This document shows positions 19,782-28,551 of a stretch of 64,000 nt of DNA, one piece after another. Numbering within the stretch: position 1 is the stretch's first letter; each line of letters begins with the position of its first letter. The notes beneath the pieces were generated by a model that saw only the letters and a list, made by a program, of their open reading frames with translations, was not told where the DNA came from and searched no databases. Position numbers and translations under genes: made by a program. The stretch comes from CBDFGN01 sp965247065 (GTDB lineage Bacteria > Bacteroidota > Bacteroidia > Cytophagales > Cyclobacteriaceae), in NCBI GenBank assembly GCA_965247065.1, contig CBDFGN010000006.1:620001-684000 (forward strand), in the 5' to 3' direction.

Positions 19782-20750
19782 CTAGCGGCTGACAGCAGCA
19801 TATTTTTCCGAGTCGGTGTCGAAAGCATACTGACATCCGCTACAGCAAAAGTAATAGGTATCGCCCTTGTAATCAGTCTTGAATTCTGCAGTTGTAATTT
19901 CCACATCCATCCCGCAAACGGGGTCATTAGCCAGCTCAGGTTTGCCTACCTGCGGGAGTGGGGTCAGCGTTCTTTGTTGGTTTCGAATCATGGTTACGAT
20001 CTCGGCTATAATGCTAATCCCGATCTCCTCGGGAAGTTGAGCACCAATATCCAATCCAGCCGGGGATTTTATCCGGGACAATTCTTCACTTTTAAAGCCG
20101 CGATCCCTGAATTGTTCAGTTATGGCATTGATCTTTTTTTTGCTCCCCACAAAAGCAATATATTCAGCTCCTGACTTGAGAGAAATCTCGAGCGCCTCTT
20201 CATCACCTTCACCCTGCGTGGCAACTACCACAAAGGTCTGCGGAGTGATGTTTACATTATCGAACGAAACATCCGGCTGCAGCAGGTCGACTTCTCTGAA
20301 AAGTTCTTTCCGGTCGTCTCTGGCCATTACAATCACGCCGTAATTCATAGCCTTCCCAAGCCGGGCAACGGATTGGGCTATGGCCGAACTTCCAAGTATT
20401 ACTAGTTGTGGTCCCATACGAACAGGCTCAATATAAACCTCGATCGAGCCCCCGCTATGGCAGCTCATGTCATAAACAGTTACCCCCTCCTGCTGGTCAT
20501 CGCCAGCTTCGGGATTGATCTTCACAATCCTGGGTTTTCCCTGCTCCAGGGCCTTTTTGGCTTCCCTGGATACCACAGATTGGGTGCATCCGCCACCTAT
20601 CCAGCCATGGATTTCACCATCCTTGGTCACCACGGCCTTGTTTCCTGGCTTCCCCGAAATCGGGGCGGTGTATCCCACCACGATGGCGATCACAAAGGGC
20701 TCTCCCTCTCTTCGCAATTGATTCACCCGATCTAGAAAGTCATCAAACAT
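19782..20750 (-). CDS. XdhC/CoxF-type molybdenum hydroxylase maturation factor with C-terminal YHS domain
   Basis: A 322-residue protein. The N-terminal XdhC/CoxI domain has VVGYTAPISGKPGNKAVV and GWIGGGCTQ. The C-terminal Rossmann domain has QLVILGSSAIAQSVARLGKAM and SPAGLDIGAQLPEEIGISI. Residues ~276-322 add a YHS domain (DPVCGMDVEI, YYFCCSGCQYAF) with four cysteines that could bind a metal ion. XdhC proteins hold the molybdenum cofactor and help its sulfuration before insertion into hydroxylases. The added YHS domain is unusual and might handle copper or another metal; that is inference. I chose ATG 20750 because the upstream codons lie inside coxE and it gives an 8-base overlap with the coxE stop. 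Confidence 0.9.
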   Translation of the reverse strand: MFDDFLDRVNQLRREGEPFVIAIVVGYTAPISGKPGNKAVVTKDGEIHGWIGGGCTQSVVSREAKKALEQGKPRIVKINPEAGDDQQEGVTVYDMSCHSGGSIEVYIEPVRMGPQLVILGSSAIAQSVARLGKAMNYGVIVMARDDRKELFREVDLLQPDVSFDNVNITPQTFVVVATQGEGDEEALEISLKSGAEYIAFVGSKKKINAITEQFRDRGFKSEELSRIKSPAGLDIGAQLPEEIGISIIAEIVTMIRNQQRTLTPLPQVGKPELANDPVCGMDVEITTAEFKTDYKGDTYYFCCSGCQYAFDTDSEKYAAVSR

Positions 20751-21885
20751 CGAATAGGTAATTCTCCAATTCCAACAAGCTGTCAAGGTTATGAGCCGAA
20801 CTAAAAACGTCCACTAGGGGCAAGGCCGCCTTCATGCCTTTGGCTGTCGGTTGGTATCCCTTCATTCCTTTCAACGGATTTAACCAGATAAGTTTCCTGG
20901 AGTATCGGGAGGTTCTACTTAATTCCAGGTTAAGTAATTCTGGTTCACCGGTATCCAAACCGTCGCTCAGAACAATAGTGAGTGGGCTTTTTGCCAATAT
21001 TCGCGTGCCATATTTTTGGTTCAATGTTTGCAGGCACTCTCCCATTCTGGTACCGCTAGACCAATGCTGGCTGTATTCGGCAAGTAATTTCAGAGTGGCA
21101 TCCAGCCCCTTATCAGCCAGGTACTCAGTAATCCGAATTAAACGGGTGCTAAATACAAAAGTTTCAACCCGTTCAAAATGTTGCTGTAAGGCATAAATGA
21201 ACCTAAGAAGATAGAAACTGTATTTGTCCATGGAGCCACTTACGTCCAGAAGCACTACCAATCGCTTTTTTCTTGGCCTGCGACCTTTATGCACCAGCAC
21301 CATTTGGTCCCCTCCATGGCCCAGGTTCGATCGTATGGTTCGACGCAGATCAAGGCGTCCCTTTTTGAGTGGAGCTTTTTGTCTTCGGCTGAGGCGAATG
21401 CCCATTTGATGCCAAAGACGATATGCTAGTTGCTCCAACTCCTGGCTATCAATTTCAGCAACTTTTGAAAAATCAGTCTTCCTCAGTCTCTCATGCTCAT
21501 TTGCCCCTGAGACGCTTTTGCTCTCCGTTTCAAAACCATCTTGTTTTCCTTTGCCCATCCATATCAACGAGTTATTGCCATATTCGATTTGGTTGGGCTG
21601 GATCTTTATGTCGGTCCGGTAATGAGGCCGTGGTTTTTGTCTATTCCAATACTCCTCGAACAGCTCCTCAAAATGATCGATATCATCCTCGCAGCTGCAG
21701 AAAAGCGATTTCAAAGAGTACCGGAACTGGTCCTGATCACTTAGAAGGCCAATCTTTGAAGCTTCGAGCGCCTCTAACGTTTCCTGTAGGCCCACATTAA
21801 GACCATGGCGCCGGCTATATTGGCCAAAACCAACTATGGATTCGGTCAAACCTTGTCCTGGTTGATAAAAAGCGCGATTCGCCAT
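20743..21885 (-). CDS. coxE: VWA domain protein CoxE
   Basis: A 380-residue protein with a C-terminal von Willebrand factor A domain. The MIDAS motif DVSGSMD starts at residue 214, followed by SSGTRMGECL and IVLSDGLDTGEP. The family is CoxE, a partner of the CoxD ATPase that is needed for maturation of the Mo-Cu centre of CO dehydrogenase (known for Afipia/Oligotropha). The start codon lies at the coxD stop with a one-base overlap, and the end overlaps the xdhC start by 8 bases, so translation is likely coupled. Confidence 0.92.
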   Translation of the reverse strand: MANRAFYQPGQGLTESIVGFGQYSRRHGLNVGLQETLEALEASKIGLLSDQDQFRYSLKSLFCSCEDDIDHFEELFEEYWNRQKPRPHYRTDIKIQPNQIEYGNNSLIWMGKGKQDGFETESKSVSGANEHERLRKTDFSKVAEIDSQELEQLAYRLWHQMGIRLSRRQKAPLKKGRLDLRRTIRSNLGHGGDQMVLVHKGRRPRKKRLVVLLDVSGSMDKYSFYLLRFIYALQQHFERVETFVFSTRLIRITEYLADKGLDATLKLLAEYSQHWSSGTRMGECLQTLNQKYGTRILAKSPLTIVLSDGLDTGEPELLNLELSRTSRYSRKLIWLNPLKGMKGYQPTAKGMKAALPLVDVFSSAHNLDSLLELENYLFDV

Positions 21886-22775
21886 TATTGGGCCATTATG
21901 AGATTCTCAAGGCCCTCGGATTTAAGGAGTTCAATATCGTCAGTCGACTTCAAAACGCACCCCAGAGTCCTTTGAAGGGTCTCCAGATCAAGGGAATCAC
22001 AGCCCAAGGTGAGCAGGCTCAATCCCCAGTCGAGCGTCTCAGCAACGCCGGGGGATTTTGACAACTGCTTTTGTCGAAGATTCTGTACAAGGGCCACTAC
22101 TTGATTAGCCAAATTCTTTTCTAACCCCGGGATTCGTTTCTCGACAATTCTTAGCTCCTTGTTTAAATCGGGATATTCAATCCAATGGTAAAGACATCGT
22201 CTTTTTAAAGCGTCACTTAGTTCCCGTGTACGATTTGAGGTCAGAATAACATAAGGGACGTGTTTGGCCTTTATAGTACCCATCTCCGGTATGCTGATCT
22301 GAAAGACGGATAGCAACTCCAGTAGAAAGGCCTCAAATTCTTCATCGGCCCGGTCAATCTCATCGATTAACAAAACAGGGGGTTTTTCGGTAGCAGTTAT
22401 AGATTGAAGCAAAGGCCTCTTCAACAAGAATTCAGGACCAAAGATGTGTTTTTCCTTTTCATCATCAGATTTGGGACTATTCTCCTGGATCTTAATACCC
22501 AGCAGCTGCTTTTGATAATTCCACTCGTAAACGGCGGAATTCACATCCAGGCCCTCATAGCACTGCAGTCTCAATAGTTCCGTATCCAGGAATCTGGCTA
22601 GGGTATTCGCTACCTCCGTTTTACCCACTCCTGGGTGCCCCTCGATGAGCAAAGGTTTTTGCAGTCTTAGTAAAAGGAAAAGGACAGTGGCCAATTCCTG
22701 ATTGGTGACGTACCCCAATCGATCGAACGGATCGATGATATCGTTTGCTTCTTTTATTGTGGCGGTCCAGGCCAT
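21885..22775 (-). CDS. coxD: MoxR-type AAA+ ATPase CoxD
   Basis: A 296-residue AAA+ ATPase. Walker A EGHPGVGKT is at residues 45-53, Walker B is VLLIDEIDRAD, the sensor segment is VILTSNRTRELSDALKRRCLYHWIEYP, and the C-terminal helical domain is present. CoxD-type MoxR ATPases remodel apo-CO dehydrogenase so that the [CuSMoO2] site can be built. I chose ATG 22775 rather than an earlier in-frame start at 22820 because it lies 4 bases after the coxG stop and matches the family N-terminus. It overlaps coxE by one base. Confidence 0.93.
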   Translation of the reverse strand: MAWTATIKEANDIIDPFDRLGYVTNQELATVLFLLLRLQKPLLIEGHPGVGKTEVANTLARFLDTELLRLQCYEGLDVNSAVYEWNYQKQLLGIKIQENSPKSDDEKEKHIFGPEFLLKRPLLQSITATEKPPVLLIDEIDRADEEFEAFLLELLSVFQISIPEMGTIKAKHVPYVILTSNRTRELSDALKRRCLYHWIEYPDLNKELRIVEKRIPGLEKNLANQVVALVQNLRQKQLSKSPGVAETLDWGLSLLTLGCDSLDLETLQRTLGCVLKSTDDIELLKSEGLENLIMAQ

Positions 22776-22779
22776 CGGA

Positions 22780-23355
22780 TTACCTGGCTCCCCCAAAAGC
22801 CCGTTTAAAGAACCGCACAACTAATCCCCAAAAAAGCGCCAGAGCATTCAATGAAGTCTCTGCTGGCTGATCTGCAGGTTGTTCCGAACCCTCAGTTTGT
22901 GGGGACTCCAGGGCCCTCTTAAAGTTGGCAATGAATTGTTCAGCCAACTGATCGGACACATCCACAATCAGTCGCGATCCAAACTGAGCCAATTTACCCA
23001 CAACGCTGACATCCATGCTGTAACTTACCAACGTGGTTCCGGATTCCGAAGGTTCCAGTTTTCCTTTCATAGTCATCGAAGCACTACCTTGTCCTTTAGA
23101 ATCCATTCCCTTGCCAACCATTACCATACGAAAGTTGTCGTGGTCGAGTTCTTCAAGGGTTATCTGGCCATCATATTTGACGGCAACCGGTCCGAACTTC
23201 ATGGAAACCTCTCCTTTATAGTTCTTGTCGTCAATTTCTTCGGTAAGGCTGGCGCCTGGCACACAGGTGACTACTTTTGACGGATTACTCAGAAACGACC
23301 AGACCTTTTCAATTTCCTGGCTGAGTTCAAAGGATTTTTCAATTTTGGCATTCAT
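22780..23355 (-). CDS. coxG: CoxG, SRPBCC family membrane-tethering protein
   Basis: A 191-residue protein with an SRPBCC/CoxG domain (SFELSQEIEKVWSFLSNPSKVVTCVPGASL, YKGEVSMKFGPVAVKYDGQI). A proline/glutamate-rich linker follows, then a C-terminal amphipathic or membrane helix (ALALFWGLVVRFFKRAFG). CoxG proteins anchor CO dehydrogenase to the membrane and have been linked to electron transfer into the quinone pool. It is placed between coxL and coxD, which fits that role. It is full length, with a 70-base gap from coxL. Confidence 0.93.
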   Translation of the reverse strand: MNAKIEKSFELSQEIEKVWSFLSNPSKVVTCVPGASLTEEIDDKNYKGEVSMKFGPVAVKYDGQITLEELDHDNFRMVMVGKGMDSKGQGSASMTMKGKLEPSESGTTLVSYSMDVSVVGKLAQFGSRLIVDVSDQLAEQFIANFKRALESPQTEGSEQPADQPAETSLNALALFWGLVVRFFKRAFGGAR

Positions 23356-23425
23356 GTCCTTGAATAGAAGTCAACTCCCTGGCTCCATCGCTCATGGAGA
23401 GCTTTCGTTTAAGGTTTCGTCCTTC

Positions 23426-25798
23426 TCAGTCAACTACCCCTTTTTCCTTCAGTACCTGCCAAACTTTGGGAGGAGTAATTGGAATATCCAAATGGGTTAC
23501 TCCCAAATGGGATAGGGCATCCACAATTGCGTTGGCTATCGCCGGTGGGGCACCCACCGTCGCTGATTCACCTACTCCTTTGGCTCCAATAGGATGATGG
23601 GGTGAAGGTGTAATGGTCTTGGCTGTCTCCCAGGCGGGGGTTTCAACTGCAGTAGGGACCATATAGTCCATCAGTGTACCATTAAGAAGGTTACCCTCAT
23701 CATCGTAAATAAACTCCTCATACATGGCGGGCGCCAGGCCTTGAGCTAAACCTCCGTGGACCTGACCTTCAACAATCATGGGATTGATGATATTTCCGCA
23801 ATCATCTACGGCAACAAATCGTCGTACCTTGATCTCGCCAGTCCCCTTGTCAATATCTACCACACAGATATAGGATCCGAATGGGAAGGTGAGGTTGGGC
23901 GGGTCATAGTAATGAGTTGCCTCAAATCCGGCCTCCATACCGGGAGGATGATTGGTATAAGCTGCAAATACAATTTCCTGGATGGTTTTTGACTTTTCAG
24001 GAGCCCCTTTAACCGAGAATTTCCCTGGTTCCCACTCAAGATCATCTTCGCTTACCTCCAGAAGGTGAGCCGCAATCTTACGGGCTTTGTCGCGAAGCTG
24101 GCGAGAAGCCTTAGCTGCAGCAGCCCCGGCAGTAGGGGTACTTCGGCTGGCATAGGTTCCCAAACCATAGGGAGCCGTATCAGTATCTCCCTCCTCAACG
24201 GCAATGTCTGAGGCCGGAATGCCTAATTCCTCAGCAATAATCTGGGCATAAGTGGTTTCGTGACCCTGACCCTGTGATTTAGTTCCGAATCTCGCGATGG
24301 CTTTCCCCGTGGGATGAACCCGGACCTCTGCGCTGTCAAACATTTTTATACCAAGAATATCAAAGGTATGGGAAGGTCCAGCTCCCACTATTTCGGTGAA
24401 GCTTGCAATTCCGATACCCATCAACTCCCCTTTGGCCCTCTTTTCGGCTTGTTCTTGTCTCAAATCGGAGTAGCCAACTATCTCCATGGCCTTGTTCAAT
24501 GCTCCCTCATAGTCACCCGAATCATACTCCCAGCCTAAAGCCGACTTGTACGGGAACTGATCTGGTTGAATGAAGTTTTCCTTTCTTAGGTCGGCCGGGT
24601 CCTTCCCTACCTCCAGCGCCAACCTGTCAACCATTCGCTCTATGCCATGAACCGCCTCAGTCACCCTGAAAGAGCAACGATAGGCTACCCCTCCGGGTGG
24701 TTTGTTAGTGTAAACGGCATCCATTTCGGTGAATGCGGTATCGAAATCATAGGATCCAGTACAAATGGAGAATAGTCCAGCCGGAAACTTCGATGGATTA
24801 GCCGCCGCATCAGTGTAGCCATAATCGGCCAAGGTCTTAATTCGCAAAGCCTGAATTTTGCCCTGTTTATCCGAAGCTAGCTCGCAGGTCATGTGATAAT
24901 CGCGCGCAAATGAATCAGCTTGAAGATTCTCACTTCGGTCTTCGATCCACTTAACTGGCTTCCCGATCAAAAAAGAGGCGGCAATTGCTATTACATAACC
25001 AGGATACACCGGAACCTTCCCTCCAAATCCTCCTCCAATATCAGGGGAAACCACTCGAATTCTCTCCTCCGACAACCCGACATGACCAGCAACCAGCGCA
25101 ATCACGGTTCGGATAGCGTGGGGTGCCTGAGTGGTCATGTACATCGTCAGCTTTTCTCTTACCTTATCGTAACTGGCTACACAGCCACAGGTTTCAATTG
25201 AAGCAACATGGATTCGGGGTATATAAATGTCCTCTTTGACAGTCACCTCAGCGGAGCTAAACAAAGCTTCAGTGGCTTCCCGATCACCAGCTTCCCAGTA
25301 CCAGGCCAAATTGTCGGTCTTCCCTTCTTTATCAGTTCTTAACACGGGGGCATCTGAATCCAAAGATTTGTGAGGATTGATTACCGGGGACATCGGCTCG
25401 TATTCCACCTCAACTACTTCCACACCGTCAGCTGCAATGTATCTTTCGGTTGCGATAACAGCAGCTACCTCCTGGGCTTGATACATAACCGTGTCAGTTG
25501 GCAGCACCATCTGAGTGTCGGACATCAAGGTGGGCATCCAATGCAAATTGTACTGCTCCAGGTCTTTGCCGGTTATTACCGCCAGGACCCCTTCAATGGC
25601 CATTGCCTTCTCGATATTTATCGACTTGATCTTGGCATAAGCAAACGGGCTGCGCTTAATATCCATATAGAGCATGCCAGGAAGTTTTATGTCATCGACA
25701 TAGTTACCATGTCCTTGTATAAATCGAGCATCTTCCTTCCGCTTCACCGAATGCCCCATTCCTCCAATTTCTGGAGATGTTTTAGGATGTATTTTCAT
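23426..25798 (-). CDS. coxL: Aerobic CO dehydrogenase large subunit, form I
   Basis: A 790-residue molybdopterin-containing subunit of the xanthine oxidase family. The AYRCSFR motif is at residues 372-378 (bases 24665-24685), with Cys375 as the expected copper ligand. This AYxCSFR motif is the accepted signature of form I (true) CO dehydrogenase, whereas form II has AYRGAGR. Other conserved parts are SPDIGGGFGGK, SQGQGHETTYAQ, GDTDTAPYGLGTYASRSTPTAGAA and GVGES (Glu744, the catalytic base position). It oxidises CO to CO2 and passes electrons via CoxS and CoxM. I chose ATG 25798 because it gives the normal N-terminus before GHSVKRKEDARFIQGHGNYVDD. It follows coxS by 26 bases. Confidence 0.95.
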   Translation of the reverse strand: MKIHPKTSPEIGGMGHSVKRKEDARFIQGHGNYVDDIKLPGMLYMDIKRSPFAYAKIKSINIEKAMAIEGVLAVITGKDLEQYNLHWMPTLMSDTQMVLPTDTVMYQAQEVAAVIATERYIAADGVEVVEVEYEPMSPVINPHKSLDSDAPVLRTDKEGKTDNLAWYWEAGDREATEALFSSAEVTVKEDIYIPRIHVASIETCGCVASYDKVREKLTMYMTTQAPHAIRTVIALVAGHVGLSEERIRVVSPDIGGGFGGKVPVYPGYVIAIAASFLIGKPVKWIEDRSENLQADSFARDYHMTCELASDKQGKIQALRIKTLADYGYTDAAANPSKFPAGLFSICTGSYDFDTAFTEMDAVYTNKPPGGVAYRCSFRVTEAVHGIERMVDRLALEVGKDPADLRKENFIQPDQFPYKSALGWEYDSGDYEGALNKAMEIVGYSDLRQEQAEKRAKGELMGIGIASFTEIVGAGPSHTFDILGIKMFDSAEVRVHPTGKAIARFGTKSQGQGHETTYAQIIAEELGIPASDIAVEEGDTDTAPYGLGTYASRSTPTAGAAAAKASRQLRDKARKIAAHLLEVSEDDLEWEPGKFSVKGAPEKSKTIQEIVFAAYTNHPPGMEAGFEATHYYDPPNLTFPFGSYICVVDIDKGTGEIKVRRFVAVDDCGNIINPMIVEGQVHGGLAQGLAPAMYEEFIYDDEGNLLNGTLMDYMVPTAVETPAWETAKTITPSPHHPIGAKGVGESATVGAPPAIANAIVDALSHLGVTHLDIPITPPKVWQVLKEKGVVD

Positions 25799-25824
25799 AA
25801 GATTTTTAGTTCTGGATTGGAAAT

Positions 25825-26310
25825 TTAGGCAGGAACCTCTGTAGCCATCTTTTTGGCCGCATATTGAATCGCCTTGACAATATTTAGATAGCCCGTGCAA
25901 CGACAGAGGTTACCCGAAATACCCCACCGGATCTCTTCCTCGGTGGGATCAGGGTTATTATTTAGCAGTTCCACCGCTCTCATAAGCATCCCCGGGGTGC
26001 AGAATCCGCACTGAAGGCCATGTTCTTCCTTGAATCCTTCCTGGAGGGGATGAAGTTGACCGTCCTGGGCCAATCCTTCCACTGTTTGAATTTCTTTCCC
26101 ATCGGCTTGAACCGACAGGACCGTGCAGGATTTTACTGCCTTTCCATTCAAAAGAATAGTACATGCTCCGCAATTGGAGGTATCACAACCAATATGGGTT
26201 CCGGTCAGGTTCACGATCTCACGTATCAGGTGCACCAGTAGCAGTCTGGGTTCAACCTCGGCTTGATGTTGAGTGCCGTTTACTGTAACAGCTATTGATT
26301 TGGTCGACAT
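25825..26310 (-). CDS. coxS: Aerobic CO dehydrogenase small (iron-sulfur) subunit
   Basis: A 161-residue subunit with two [2Fe-2S] sites. The plant-ferredoxin-type cluster uses Cys42, Cys47, Cys50 and Cys62 (GCDTSNCGAC). The C-terminal cluster uses Cys101, Cys104, Cys136 and Cys138 (CGFC, CRC). It relays electrons from the CoxL Mo-Cu site to the CoxM flavin. I chose ATG 26310, which gives the family N-terminus and a 23-base gap to coxM; an in-frame upstream start would overlap coxM. The M-S-L gene order is that of form I operons. Confidence 0.95.
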   Translation of the reverse strand: MSTKSIAVTVNGTQHQAEVEPRLLLVHLIREIVNLTGTHIGCDTSNCGACTILLNGKAVKSCTVLSVQADGKEIQTVEGLAQDGQLHPLQEGFKEEHGLQCGFCTPGMLMRAVELLNNNPDPTEEEIRWGISGNLCRCTGYLNIVKAIQYAAKKMATEVPA

Positions 26311-26333
26311 AATATTGTTTTTCGCGTTTAGGG

Positions 26334-27203
26334 TTAGTTTTGGGCTCGCTCGCAAGCCTTTCTGATCATTCTCCTGGTCAGTTCCTTGACCATAGCCCTT
26401 TTGTATTCTTCGGAGCCCCGCAAATCTGAAGAAGGACTGCAGTCTTCAGCCGCATACTGGGCCGCCGCGTTAACAGTATCATCTGAAATGGCTGATCCGA
26501 TCAGTGCCTCTTCCGACCGGCCAGCTTTTATCGGCTGAGGAGAAACATTCGTTAGACCCACACCCGCTGAAGTACAGCTACCCTGGCCATCGAGAGTTAG
26601 TTGGACTGCCACGCCGGCCGTTGCATAGTCGCCTACTTTGCGCTCGAGCTTATGATAGGCTCCGCCGCTTCCACCTGACGGCATGGGTATTTGTATTTCG
26701 GTTAGAATTTCATCCGGGCTCAGAGAAGTCATATAGAATCCTTGAAAGAATTCGGTTAAAGCAATCGTCCTTTTGCCATTCGGGCCGGTAGCCACGACCT
26801 GGGCATTAAGTGCAAGCATAACTGCCGGATGATCGTTAGCCGCATCTCCGTGAGCCAAATTTCCGGCAACGGTGCCCAGGTTCCTGACCTGAGGATCAGC
26901 TATCAATTTGCTAGCATCAGTAATTATTGGAAAGTTCTGCGCCACCAGATCCGAGTTTTCTAGGTCCACCTCACGAGCCAAAGCGCCAATTTTTAAGTAA
27001 CCATCCAACTCGGTAATGTATGCCAGGTCCGGAAGGTCATTAATATCCACGATATACTTGGGAGTAGCCAACCGCAACTTCATCATTGGGATCAGGCTGT
27101 GGCCACCTGACAGGATCTTAGCAGAATCCCCATATTGCTGAAGTAATGATATGGCCTCCTCAAGAGATTTCGGATTGAAGTAGTCAAAACTCTGTGGAAT
27201 CAT
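26334..27203 (-). CDS. coxM: Aerobic CO dehydrogenase medium (FAD) subunit
   Basis: A 289-residue FAD-binding subunit. The two flavin-binding motifs are SGGHS (residues 32-36) and TVAGN (111-115), close to the AGGHS/TIGGN consensus of CoxM. It has DYFNPKSLEEAISLL at the N-terminus and the C-terminal CODH flavoprotein domain. It accepts electrons from CoxS and hands them to the respiratory chain. It is the first gene of the minus-strand cox cluster, preceded by a 155-base intergenic region that should hold the promoter. Confidence 0.95.
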   Translation of the reverse strand: MIPQSFDYFNPKSLEEAISLLQQYGDSAKILSGGHSLIPMMKLRLATPKYIVDINDLPDLAYITELDGYLKIGALAREVDLENSDLVAQNFPIITDASKLIADPQVRNLGTVAGNLAHGDAANDHPAVMLALNAQVVATGPNGKRTIALTEFFQGFYMTSLSPDEILTEIQIPMPSGGSGGAYHKLERKVGDYATAGVAVQLTLDGQGSCTSAGVGLTNVSPQPIKAGRSEEALIGSAISDDTVNAAAQYAAEDCSPSSDLRGSEEYKRAMVKELTRRMIRKACERAQN

Positions 27204-27358
27204 TGGATATAAGATTATTGAATTATTTGTTTAAACAAGAAAACAATATAAGGAATATAAATGTTTGGAGAAAGAACTAAAGTTGACCTTCGGAGGCATC
27301 ATGCCAGGTTGATTTTTAGCCCAATGTTAGTTTTATTGGGTAGCACAATCGGTAGTTT
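27204..27358. promoter_or_regulatory. Probable cox promoter region (divergent)
   Basis: This 155-base gap separates divergent coxM and the membrane protein gene at 27359. The half next to coxM is strongly A/T-rich (27204-27265). A promoter must lie here by position, but I found no convincing TAnnTTTG box on the minus strand and no clear operator. Confidence 0.35.
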
Positions 27359-27781
27359 ATGAATTGCGCGCTACAAAAAGTCAAACCGTTGCAACGTGCC
27401 AGAGCACCGCTGGTATGGAGCATTATCCTCGCTCTTTTGCCCAAGTGTCCGATTTGTTATGTGACTCTGACCGGTTCAATGACCATTTGTGGACTAGGGC
27501 AGTCCAATTCCCTGGCTATATCGAAGGGTTTGGTCGCAGTTATCCTGGCGGTGGTGGTCATAAGTCTTTTGTTCAGCTTTCGAGGAGTTCAGACTGTTGC
27601 CGCTCTATTCTTAGTGATCATTGGAGCGATTCTTATCTTCTCTGGGGATCTTCAGGTTATCGATCTAACTCGGTATTACGTTGGCGCCGGTTTGGTTTTC
27701 AGTGGATCACCTTATCAACCGAAAATCTCTGTTACTCCACAAACCCAGGGCTCCGCTTCGGGCAAAGACCACCTAATTTAG
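27359..27781 (+). CDS. Small membrane protein with CPxC motif
   Basis: A 140-residue protein with about four predicted membrane helices (SIILALLPKCPICYVTLTGSM, GLVAVILAVVVISLLF, VAALFLVIIGAILIFSG, YYVGAGLVFSG). A LLPKCPIC motif lies in the first helix, as in MerC-like or thiol-containing small membrane proteins. Its function is unknown. It is divergent from coxM, so a role in the CO or metal pathway is possible but unsupported. The polar C-terminus after GLVFSG looks unlike the rest and may reflect a frameshift. Confidence 0.5.
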   Translation: MNCALQKVKPLQRARAPLVWSIILALLPKCPICYVTLTGSMTICGLGQSNSLAISKGLVAVILAVVVISLLFSFRGVQTVAALFLVIIGAILIFSGDLQVIDLTRYYVGAGLVFSGSPYQPKISVTPQTQGSASGKDHLI

Positions 27782-27784
27782 CCT

Positions 27785-28537
27785 TTGGACGACGATCCAT
27801 TGGATTTTCCGCGCCTGCTTAGGAACCACCGTTTCCGGCGAAAAACGAAAACTAATGCCACGGAGGCACCGAGGCTTACCATCCAAAATCCTGCCTTCGC
27901 TAACGAGATCAAGGAATTAAAGAAAATTGTTCAAGGTCTTGGGGCCCTTAGTTATGAAACTTTCCAGAGCGAAGTCCATTTCTTGGAGGAAGAATATCGC
28001 GCCAAGCCTCAAATCATACCGATGAACCGGTATATGGCTGTTGCAGCTGGTATTTTGTTGTTCCTGGTACCGGCGATTACTCTTTGGTACAATTCTCAGA
28101 GCCTGAACAGCGGTGAAATATACGCACTGTACTATGCTCCTTACCAGGACGTCGTTCTGGACCGCGGCGATGATAACGAGGTGGGCCAAAAACTGACCAA
28201 AGCTATGCAGGCGTATAATTCCGGGGATTATCGAATTGCCCTCCCCTGGCTGGTGGAGTATTTAGATGATCAATCATAGGATTTCAGGGTCTATTTGTAT
28301 TTAGGCATTTGCCAGCTGGAATTGGATCAATTTCAAGATGCAGCCCGGAGCTTTATGCACGCCGAAAGCGACCCTTATTTCAAGCAGCAGGCTCAATGGT
28401 ACCGGGCCATGAGCTATTTGAAGGCAGACAGGAAGCAAAAGTTGGTTGTGGTTTTGACCCTGATCGTGGATCAAAGCCCGAAACACTATCAATGGGAAAA
28501 AGCTGTGGAGCTATTGGACATATTCAAGGCGCCGTAG
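27785..28537 (+). pseudogene. Membrane-anchored TPR protein with in-frame amber codon
   Basis: A frame of 251 codons encodes a soluble N-terminal segment, a membrane helix (MAVAAGILLFLVPAITLWY, about residues 80-98), a periplasmic segment, and TPR helices (LTKAMQAYNSGDYRIALPWLVEYL, then YLGICQLELDQFQDAARSFMHAE and further). A TAG at 28277-28279 splits it between the first and second TPR helices. The frame continues without a shift, so this is a single nonsense lesion. Similar proteins in Bacteroidota often accompany ECF sigma factors. The start, a TTG just after the upstream stop, is uncertain. Confidence 0.65.
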
Positions 28538-28551
28538 ATTTCGCATTCGGT

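Noticed and set aside
25799..25900. Extended coxL start 34 codons upstream
   Set aside because: The extension overlaps the end of coxS and has no family resemblance. ATG 25798 matches the usual CoxL N-terminus.
1800..28279. Possible stop-codon reassignment (TAG or TAA as sense)
   Set aside because: TAG and TAA terminate many intact genes in the same window at the expected family lengths, and several affected genes also carry frameshifts or insertions.
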